Assembly (NCBI GenBank): GCA_937922175.1
Contig: CAKZUU010000023.1
Location: forward strand, 1 to 11,420
DNA from: an uncultured Gemmataceae bacterium
GTDB lineage: Bacteria > Planctomycetota > Planctomycetia > Gemmatales > Gemmataceae
Length of the DNA stretch: 11,420 bases
Reading direction: 5' to 3'
Below are positions 5,520 to 11,420 of this stretch, piece by piece. Both the position numbers and the translations under genes were made by a program. Position 1 is the first letter of the stretch. Each line of letters opens with the position of its first letter. The notes beneath the pieces were generated by a model. The model was not told the origin of the DNA. It saw only the letters and a list, made by a program, of their open reading frames with translations, and did no database searches.

Positions 5520-8500
5520 CCTTCCGTCAGTTACTCATACGGAACTTGCAGTTCTATGCACGAATGCACTTCGCCGTGGCGATGGGGGTCGCCGTGGCAT
5601 GTGCGGTCCTGACGGGAGCGCTGCTCGTCGGTGACGCGCAACGGGCGAGCCTGCGGTGGCAAGCGGATCGTCAGCGAAGTGGGGTCGATGTCGCCCTGCA
5701 TCGACCGAGGTTTTTCCAAGCGACGCCGGATCCCCAGCAAGTCAATTTCTATCGTGGGATCTATTTGACCGGATCGCTTCAGTCAGCCGGTCCCACGAAT
5801 CGGCGTCGTGTCGGACAAGTCGCGTTCATCGCCGGTTGGGACCCGAGCACCCTAGACGGCGAACCAACCCTGACCGCCTTGCCGGCCATGCCCCGTTCAC
5901 TCGCGGGGCAACTCGGACTGAACGTGGGCGACGAGTTTATTGCTCGAATTGCCGTCCCCTCAACGATTCCCCGTGAGTCGTTACTTGGTCGGCGCGACTT
6001 GGAGCAAACCACTCTCGAACTCACGCTCCGCCTGGCCGACATCTTGGACGATGATCGCTCCGCATCTCGTTGGCGTCTCCAGCCAGGATTTGAACCCCCA
6101 CGAAACGTTTATCTCCCCGACGAACTGTTGCGCCAGCGACTGGCACCTTACGTCCCCCATCTCTCGACAACCGGTCCAAATCCACAAATGACCGGCCACA
6201 ATTTGATCGTGGCGCAAGGCGATCGTCAAACCATCGACGCGTCTCTCCGTCAGCGGTTAAAATTGATAGATTTCGACTTGAAATGGGGGCGGCACCCGTA
6301 TTTCGATCCGCCCGATCGCGAAGCCCTTACTCGATCGATCTCTCTGGCTGAAGCCCGTCGCCAATTCGTGCCCAAAGTTGCAGAGGCGATGGACGTCAAT
6401 CAAGACGGCAATTTGGAGGCGCAAGAGATGCGCCATTGGTACGAGAAGTACGGCTACCTCAGCCTCGAGAGCCACACGGGGATTCTGGACAGAGAGCTCA
6501 CCGAAACAAGCCTTCGCGTCGCTGAGCAACTCGGGATTCGCGCGTCGCCAACACTCGTCTACGTCGCGAACGAAATTCGGTCTGGAGATCGTTCCATTCC
6601 CTATTCGTTGGTGGCTGCCGTCGAAGTCGATCGACGGGGGCCATCGGGTCTTGCATGGCGTGCGGGGGAATCGCAGCTGGCCGACGATGAAATCATTTTG
6701 ATTGACTGGCCGGATTCGCCATTGGGTCAACTGCGACCGGGGGCTCCGGTCGAACTGCGATTTTTTCGCCCCGAGTTGGAGGACGGCCGCTTTGTCGAGC
6801 AGTCGGCGACATTTCGCTTTGCCGGCTACTTGCCACTCAAGGGTGCAGCTCTCAATCCCGAGTTAGCCCCGTCGTTTCCCGGAGTTACCGACCGGCTGAG
6901 TGTTCGCGATTGGCAGCCCCCCTTTCCCTACGACAATTCGCGGATGAAGCCCGTTGACGAAACATATTGGCGGCAGTACCGCACGATCCCCAAAGCGTAT
7001 ATTACCCTGTCCGCCGGTCGACAATTATGGGCCAGTCGTCATGGTGACGCCACCTCCGTCCGTTTCGCTTTACCTCGTGTGGATCATGCTGACGAATTTC
7101 GTGCACTTTTCGAGAATCGTCTTTTGACGGAATTGAGACAAACCGCCCCGGGTTTCCAAGTCGATGATGTCAAAAGCCGCTTCAACAACGCGAGCGTCGG
7201 AGGGCAGGATTTCGGTTTACTCTTCCTCGGTTTCAGCATCTATTTGATTGTCTCCGCGCTGCTATTGGTGGCGATGATCAGCCGCTTGAATCTGGAACGA
7301 CGAGCTTGGGAGATCGGGCTGTTGCAGGCAACCGGCTGGCCGCTCCAGTTTGTTCGAGCCGTTCTGCTCATGGAAGGCCTGGTCGTCACATTAGTCGGTG
7401 GTTTCCTGGGACTGGTCGCCGCGGTTCTCTATGCCGAGTCGATGCTGGAACTTCTTCGCCAGATTTGGCCCGATGCGTCGACTCGCTCGGCTCTGATCCT
7501 CGATCTGCGAATGACCTCGTTAACGGTCGGATTTTTCGCGATCGCCATTGCCGGTCTGGCGACGATCCGCTGGGCGACGACGGACCTCGCCCGACGATCC
7601 CCGATTCAGTTGCTCTCGGGCGTCGCAGGGACGATCGAGACTGGGCCGAATCGTCGACCGGGTCATTTTCCGATTCGCGGAGTCGTTGCTGGAATCGTGG
7701 TCTCCGGCGTCATCCTCGTGGCTTTGGCGAGCTTTTTGCGCGACCCCATGCTCCGAGCGGGGTTCTTTTTTGCGGGGGGGTTCGCCTGGTTGACGGGACT
7801 GATCCTTGTTTTCGGGGCTTGGTTGCGCCAAGATCAACCGACTTCGCGGTTAGGTCGCGGTTGGTCGGCGATCATCCGCATGGGCATCCGCAATGCCCGG
7901 CGGTATCCGAATCGCAGTTTGTCGGTGACCGGTCTGCTGGCGGTGGCGACGTTTTTGTTGATGGCGGTGGAATCGTTTCGCCGCCAACCGGGACTCGACT
8001 TCCACGAGGTGGACGGCGGATCCGGCGGTTTCCCTTTGATCGTGGAAACCTCGCTCCCCGCCACGACGGAATGGCCAACCGCCGAAGCCGATGAAATCGT
8101 CGAACGGTTGCAGCAAGCCTTCCAACGTCGTCGCGACGCCGGCACCCCCGATGAAAAATTGGCCGCCGTCCGACCCGTCTTGCAGCAAACGGTGATCTTT
8201 TCCCTGCGAAAAAGTACCGGCGAAGATGCAAGTTGCCTAAACCTCTACCAGGCACGAAGGCCAAGGATCCTCGGGGTACCGGAGCGACTCATCCAGCGGG
8301 GCGGCTTCCGCTTCCTCCGATCGTTGGCAACAACCCCTGCCGAGAGGGCCAATCCCTGGCTGTTGCTGCAAACCGACGACGAACCCGATGTCATCCCCGT
8401 GATCGGTGAACAAAATACGCTGACTTGGATGCTGAAACTTGGTCTGGGCGACGAGCTTGTCGTGCCGGATGAAAGCGGCCGTGATGTCCGTCTTCGCGTG

Positions 8501-9103
8501 GTTGGCGTCTTGAAAGACAGTCCCTTCCAAAGTGAACTCGTCACCTCATCGCAGCATTTCCGGAGGCTTTTCCCCAACCGCGAGGGTTTTAACTATCACC
8601 TGGTGGCTTGTCCGGCGGGGTCCGTCGAAACGGTTGTGGATCTGCTGAGCGAAGGACTGGCGCCTTATGAGCCGGAGTTCATACGAACGGCTGATCGAGT
8701 CGCAAACTACATGGCCGTCGAAAATACCTATCTAACAACCTTCCAATTGCTCGGGGGAATCGGGTTTGTCCTCGGTGCCTTCGGTCTGGCCGTCGTCATG
8801 TTGCGGAGCATCCTGGAGCGTCGGGCGGAGCTGGCACTTCTTCGCGCCGTGGGATATCGTCAGGGCAAACTCAGAATTCTTGTGTTATCCGAGAATGTTT
8901 GGCTGCTTCTGTGCGGACTGACGATCGGCATCGCGGCGGCACTAATGTCGCTCCTGCCGCACCTCACTTTCGGCGGTGCGATACCGTGGGACCGCCTTGC
9001 CGCAACCCTGGGGCTCGTCGTGCTGACGGCGCTGGTATCTGGTTGGTTGACCGTCCAATCCGCGTTGCAGCTCCCCTTGGTGTCAACCCTGCGAAACAAA
9101 TAG
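5516..9103 (+). CDS. Double-FtsX ABC transporter permease with an EF-hand in its periplasmic domain
   Basis: Inner-membrane permease of 1195 residues forming an exporter-type ABC system with the upstream ATPase. By eye there are about ten membrane segments: 18-38, 567-589, 617-640, 668-686, 720-740, 748-769, 802-818, 1076-1097, 1124-1147 and 1163-1181. This is the duplicated-FtsX layout of YbbP-like permeases, not the four-segment LolC/E or MacB form. Both FtsX domains show the typical cytoplasmic loop after the first helix: ERRAWEIGLLQATGW (594-608) and ERRAELALLRAVGY (1101-1114). The first extracytoplasmic domain (~40-565) is unusually large and carries a canonical EF-hand loop DVNQDGNLEAQE (293-304) flanked by helices. 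The second is ~820-1075. Start by the ATGA overlap. The substrate is unknown; this transporter group handles lipoproteins, lipids, peptides or cell-wall regulation. No accessory MacA-like gene is adjacent. Confidence 0.92.
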   Translation: MTFRQLLIRNLQFYARMHFAVAMGVAVACAVLTGALLVGDAQRASLRWQADRQRSGVDVALHRPRFFQATPDPQQVNFYRGIYLTGSLQSAGPTNRRRVGQVAFIAGWDPSTLDGEPTLTALPAMPRSLAGQLGLNVGDEFIARIAVPSTIPRESLLGRRDLEQTTLELTLRLADILDDDRSASRWRLQPGFEPPRNVYLPDELLRQRLAPYVPHLSTTGPNPQMTGHNLIVAQGDRQTIDASLRQRLKLIDFDLKWGRHPYFDPPDREALTRSISLAEARRQFVPKVAEAMDVNQDGNLEAQEMRHWYEKYGYLSLESHTGILDRELTETSLRVAEQLGIRASPTLVYVANEIRSGDRSIPYSLVAAVEVDRRGPSGLAWRAGESQLADDEIILIDWPDSPLGQLRPGAPVELRFFRPELEDGRFVEQSATFRFAGYLPLKGAALNPELAPSFPGVTDRLSVRDWQPPFPYDNSRMKPVDETYWRQYRTIPKAYITLSAGRQLWASRHGDATSVRFALPRVDHADEFRALFENRLLTELRQTAPGFQVDDVKSRFNNASVGGQDFGLLFLGFSIYLIVSALLLVAMISRLNLERRAWEIGLLQATGWPLQFVRAVLLMEGLVVTLVGGFLGLVAAVLYAESMLELLRQIWPDASTRSALILDLRMTSLTVGFFAIAIAGLATIRWATTDLARRSPIQLLSGVAGTIETGPNRRPGHFPIRGVVAGIVVSGVILVALASFLRDPMLRAGFFFAGGFAWLTGLILVFGAWLRQDQPTSRLGRGWSAIIRMGIRNARRYPNRSLSVTGLLAVATFLLMAVESFRRQPGLDFHEVDGGSGGFPLIVETSLPATTEWPTAEADEIVERLQQAFQRRRDAGTPDEKLAAVRPVLQQTVIFSLRKSTGEDASCLNLYQARRPRILGVPERLIQRGGFRFLRSLATTPAERANPWLLLQTDDEPDVIPVIGEQNTLTWMLKLGLGDELVVPDESGRDVRLRVVGVLKDSPFQSELVTSSQHFRRLFPNREGFNYHLVACPAGSVETVVDLLSEGLAPYEPEFIRTADRVANYMAVENTYLTTFQLLGGIGFVLGAFGLAVVMLRSILERRAELALLRAVGYRQGKLRILVLSENVWLLLCGLTIGIAAALMSLLPHLTFGGAIPWDRLAATLGLVVLTALVSGWLTVQSALQLPLVSTLRNK

Positions 9104-9193
9104 CCGACGCCCGATCGAAAGAGGCAACCGGCCCGTTTTGTTCACGTTCCGATACTTCGGCTTGGCACGGAGATAACCGAAAGGCACAGGTCG

Positions 9194-9229
9194 AAAAAGA
9201 AAGGCGTCGCGGTTGGGATTGCGACGCCT
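9194..9229 (-). terminator. Intrinsic terminator of the dnaJ-grpE-fmdB-yacG operon
   Basis: A perfect 9-bp GC-rich stem (AGGCGTCGC / GCGACGCCT, 9202-9210 with 9221-9229) closes a 10-nt loop. On the minus strand it is followed at once by TTCTTTTT. It lies about 24 nt beyond the yacG stop. The plus strand has no U-tract after the stem, so it serves the minus-strand operon and not the convergent permease gene. I see no terminator for the permease elsewhere in 9104-9252. Confidence 0.85.
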
Positions 9230-9252
9230 CGCCATGTATGTGGAGCGGTCGA

Positions 9253-9468
9253 TCAGACCGATTCGGAAGGAGCATCGGCGTCGTGATCGGGATCGAGTTC
9301 GTCCCGCGAAACGGGGATGCGATAAGCCTCGCCCAACCAGCGACCCAAATCAATCTGCCGGCAGCGGCGGCTGCAAAACGGAAACTCCGGCCACTCGGCC
9401 CAATTTCCGTACATCGCTTGGCCGCAAATCGGACAGCGTAGTTCCGTCTTCGGCATTTGCTTGTCCAA
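9253..9468 (-). CDS. yacG: YacG family zinc-binding protein (DNA gyrase inhibitor family)
   Basis: Small zinc-finger protein of 71 residues. E. coli YacG binds GyrB and inhibits DNA gyrase; that role here is by homology only. Four zinc-ligand cysteines are visible: CPIC (C12, C15) and CSRRC (C32, C36), followed by the family hallmark IDLGRWLGEAYRIP (39-52). The C-terminus is acidic (DELDPDHDADAPSE). The start taken is TTG at 9466-9468 with GGAG 8 nt upstream; the alternative is the in-frame ATG at 9454-9456, which has only a weak GGA before it and gives 67 residues. It is the last gene of the operon, 23 nt after the FmdB-type gene and just before a strong terminator. Family identity is firm; the start is less so. 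Confidence 0.92.
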   Translation of the reverse strand: MDKQMPKTELRCPICGQAMYGNWAEWPEFPFCSRRCRQIDLGRWLGEAYRIPVSRDELDPDHDADAPSESV

Positions 9469-9491
9469 AATTTCAGCTCCACGCGGATTTT

Positions 9492-9821
9492 CTAATCCGT
9501 CTTCGTCGTGGAAGACACCGAATTTGCCGAGTTTGTTGACCCGGCTCCGTTCGGGGTGGCACCCGACGGGGTCGAGGTCGTCGTTTCGGACGATTTTTGG
9601 GCCTCGCGCTCTTTCTTCTCACCGGCCTTGTACGAATCGCTGCGGTAGTCCGTCTGGTAGAAGCCGCTGCCTTTGAACAGGATTGCCGAGCCGGTTCCGA
9701 ACAGGCGGCGAAGTCGCTTTTTCCCGCAGGCAGGACATTTCGTTAACGGCTCGTCGGAAAAGGTTTGGAACTCATCGAACGAATGAGCACACGCATCGCA
9801 AACGTATTCGTAAGTCGGCAT
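9492..9821 (-). CDS. FmdB family zinc ribbon protein
   Basis: Small protein of 109 residues with an N-terminal zinc ribbon. MPTYEYVCDAC opens the protein, as is typical of the family, and the ligands are C8/C11 and C29/C32 (CPAC). RRLFGTGSAILFKGSGFY (38-55) is the usual second half of the domain. FmdB was named as a putative regulator of formamidase in Methylophilus; most members have no known function. Residues ~65-109 are a charged segment followed by a Ser/Thr/Asn/Gly-rich tail, probably disordered. The ATG is preceded by GAGGTGA about 9 nt upstream, one of the best ribosome-binding sites in the window. It lies 38 nt after grpE and 23 nt before yacG, so it is co-transcribed with the co-chaperones. 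Confidence 0.9.
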   Translation of the reverse strand: MPTYEYVCDACAHSFDEFQTFSDEPLTKCPACGKKRLRRLFGTGSAILFKGSGFYQTDYRSDSYKAGEKKEREAQKSSETTTSTPSGATPNGAGSTNSANSVSSTTKTD

Positions 9822-9859
9822 AGGAATATCTCACCTCGGGTCGATGATATCGACGGAAA

Positions 9860-10453
9860 TCAGGGACTCGGCTGCGAGTTTCCTTGGGCCGTGCCGTCGG
9901 AAGCGCTGGTTGGTCGGGCCGCCACGATGACCTTGGCCACTCGCAAGACTCGATCATGAATGCGATAGCCCGGTTCGGCCACTTCGACGATCGTGTCCGG
10001 GGCTTGATCGGGCACTTCGCGAGACGCCAAAGCTTCGTGGAGATGGGGGTCAAAAGGCTGTCCGAGCGCCTCGATGGGCATGATGCCATGTTTTCTGAGC
10101 GCATCCATGAGTTGATGGCGGACCAATGCCACACCGTGGCACAGAGGCGAGTCATCGCCCGCTTCCTTGGCCGCCGCCAACGCTCGGTCCAGATTGTCCA
10201 GCGCGGGCAGAAGGTCCAGCGCTAATTTTTCACCCCGGTATTTCTGTTCGAGTTCGCGTTCTCGCCGGTGTCGCTGATGAGCATTCTCGTAATCCGCCTG
10301 CGACTGTTTCAACAAAGAAAGGTATTCGTCGCGTTGCCGTTCGGCCTTCTCGGCACGCTGTTGCCAGTTGTACACATCAGATTCCGGCGGAGTCGGTTCG
10401 ACCGCATCGGGCGCGGCGGGTCGTTCTGCTTCGGGTCGCATCTGTTCTGTCAT
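9860..10453 (-). CDS. grpE: Nucleotide exchange factor GrpE
   Basis: Cytoplasmic dimeric co-chaperone that releases ADP from DnaK in the Hsp70 cycle. It has 197 residues, normal for GrpE. A low-complexity acidic/proline N-terminus (1-25) leads into a long charged coiled coil (about 28-75), then LALDLLPALDNLDRAL (77-92) and the C-terminal beta domain with GQPFDPHLHEAL (131-142) and GYRIHDRVLRVAKVIVA (162-178), all family hallmarks. The C-terminal tail is Ser/Thr/Gln-rich. The start ATG lies 3 nt after the dnaJ stop, so translation is likely coupled; the upstream ribosome-binding site is weak. No CIRCE element is visible nearby, and the operon promoter must be beyond the right edge. Confidence 0.97.
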   Translation of the reverse strand: MTEQMRPEAERPAAPDAVEPTPPESDVYNWQQRAEKAERQRDEYLSLLKQSQADYENAHQRHRRERELEQKYRGEKLALDLLPALDNLDRALAAAKEAGDDSPLCHGVALVRHQLMDALRKHGIMPIEALGQPFDPHLHEALASREVPDQAPDTIVEVAEPGYRIHDRVLRVAKVIVAARPTSASDGTAQGNSQPSP

Positions 10454-10456
10454 GAG

Positions 10457-11420
10457 CTAGCTCTTTGTTTCATCACCGCGAAAATAGTCACGCACTTTCT
10501 CAAAAAAACTTTTCCGTTCGGGTGAGGCTTGCTTCTTTTCGATCTCCATGATTTCCTGTAACAGTTCCCGCTGTCGGGGAGTCAGATGGCGAGGAGTCAC
10601 GACCGCGACCGGGACGATGAGGTCGCCCCGCTCTTTGGGGTTGTTGACATTTGGCATGCCCCGCCCAGCGAATCTCAGGCGGGTGCCACTTTGCAGTCCC
10701 GGCTCGATTTGCCGTGAAATGGGACCATCGAGACTCGGGATTTCCACGGTCGTGCCAAGCGCCGCTTCACCGAACGTCAGCGGGATAGGATCCTTCAAGG
10801 TCAGATGTTGGCCGTTCCGCTCGAACAAGTGATGAGGAGCGATACGGAATACACAGATTAAGTCCCCGCTGTTTCCTCCCGGCTCCCCAGCGTGGCCGGC
10901 ACCTGGCAATCTCAAGGCATCGCGGGTATCGACACCGGGCGGAACAGCGATGGAGCGTTGGCGTTCCCGCGTCACACGCCCTCGGCCGCGACAACTTCGG
11001 CACAAGTCGCTGTCATTAACAACAACCCCCAAACCGCGGCAGGCACGACAGGTTTGTTGTTGAGGCAAGCCGAAAAATCCTCGAACGACTTCCACCCCCG
11101 TGCCATGACAACGCCGGCAGGAGGGGGGCCTTGCCTGGGGTCGAATGCCACTGCCGGAACAATCCGGACAATTCTCCTCGCGTTGGTAATAGACAGTTTT
11201 GGCTCCGCCGTGGTACGCCTCCTCGAGCGTCAGATCGACAATGACCTGAATGTCGGCACCATCCCGAGGGCCATGACGCCCTCCGCCCATCAGATCTTGG
11301 ATGAACTCAAAGATCCCCTCTCCGAAGCGGATCCCGCCCGACGGTTCAGGCCCACCGTTCCGCAAGGCGTCGTGACCGCCTCGGTCATACAATCGCCGCT
11401 TGTTGGGGTCGCTCAGGACC
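10457..11420 (-). CDS. dnaJ: Chaperone protein DnaJ, N-terminus cut by the window edge
   Basis: Hsp40 co-chaperone that delivers substrates to DnaK and stimulates its ATPase. The visible 320 residues run from the end of the J-domain (VLSDPNKRRLYDRGG) to the stop; the HPD motif and start codon are outside the window. A short glycine-rich linker follows, then the first C-terminal domain with four zinc repeats: CPDCSGSG (84-91), CRRCHGTG (101-108), CRACRGLG (124-131) and CRSCRGRG (140-147), all complete. The second substrate-binding domain (GTRLRFAGRGMP near 245-256) follows, and the protein ends with SPERKSFFEKVRDYF, very like type I DnaJ of E. coli. So it is a true type A DnaJ, not a CbpA-like protein. 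It is the first visible gene of the dnaJ-grpE-fmdB-yacG operon. Confidence 0.97.
   Translation of the reverse strand, partial: VLSDPNKRRLYDRGGHDALRNGGPEPSGGIRFGEGIFEFIQDLMGGGRHGPRDGADIQVIVDLTLEEAYHGGAKTVYYQREENCPDCSGSGIRPQARPPSCRRCHGTGVEVVRGFFGLPQQQTCRACRGLGVVVNDSDLCRSCRGRGRVTRERQRSIAVPPGVDTRDALRLPGAGHAGEPGGNSGDLICVFRIAPHHLFERNGQHLTLKDPIPLTFGEAALGTTVEIPSLDGPISRQIEPGLQSGTRLRFAGRGMPNVNNPKERGDLIVPVAVVTPRHLTPRQRELLQEIMEIEKKQASPERKSFFEKVRDYFRGDETKS

Noticed and set aside
7306..8094. Plus-strand open frame of 262 codons inside the permease gene in another frame
   Set aside because: The permease frame here encodes clear membrane helices and the FtsX loop motif; the alternative frame gives an Arg/Gly/Ser-rich protein with no family features.
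9152..9184. Imperfect hairpin (TTCGG / CCGAA with a bulge) after the permease stop
   Set aside because: Bulged stem, long loop and no U-tract on the plus strand, so not supported as the permease terminator.

Overview
The window looks like a chromosomal segment of a planctomycete. I infer this from a type III glutamine synthetase beside an ammonium transporter and a P-II protein, from a very large FtsX-type permease carrying an EF-hand, and from moderately GC-rich coding with mixed ATG/GTG/TTG starts. The phylum is an inference; there is no marker gene such as rRNA. Coding is dense. I see no RNA gene, insertion sequence, CRISPR array or phage gene.

Region 1 (152-4590, minus strand) is a nitrogen-assimilation cluster read amt -> glnB -> glnN: an ammonium channel with a signal peptide and an unusual C-terminal extension, a P-II signalling protein, and a type III glutamine synthetase. 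Ammonium enters through Amt, P-II senses 2-oxoglutarate and ATP/ADP and probably gates Amt, and GSIII fixes the ammonium into glutamine. A terminator-like hairpin with a U8 tract lies between amt and glnB. A good match to a sigma-54 -24/-12 promoter, with an upstream IHF-consensus box, precedes amt. The P-II protein lacks the tyrosine at position 51 that is uridylylated in E. coli and has three extra residues at the nucleotide-binding loop.

Region 2 (4591-4838) is a 248-bp divergent, AT-rich control region holding candidate promoters for both directions.

Region 3 (4839-9103, plus strand) is an ABC exporter pair: a LolD/MacB-type ATPase overlapping by ATGA a 1195-residue permease with two FtsX domains, about ten membrane segments and a very large first extracytoplasmic domain containing one canonical EF-hand loop.

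Region 4 (9253-11420, minus strand) reads dnaJ (truncated by the window edge) -> grpE -> FmdB-type zinc ribbon -> yacG. It ends in a strong unidirectional intrinsic terminator that faces the end of the permease gene. It couples Hsp70 co-chaperones to two small zinc-binding proteins, and dnaK is not within the visible part.

I do not find a clearly undescribed multi-gene system. The points most worth a second look are the modified P-II, the Amt extension, the candidate sigma-54 control region and the EF-hand permease.
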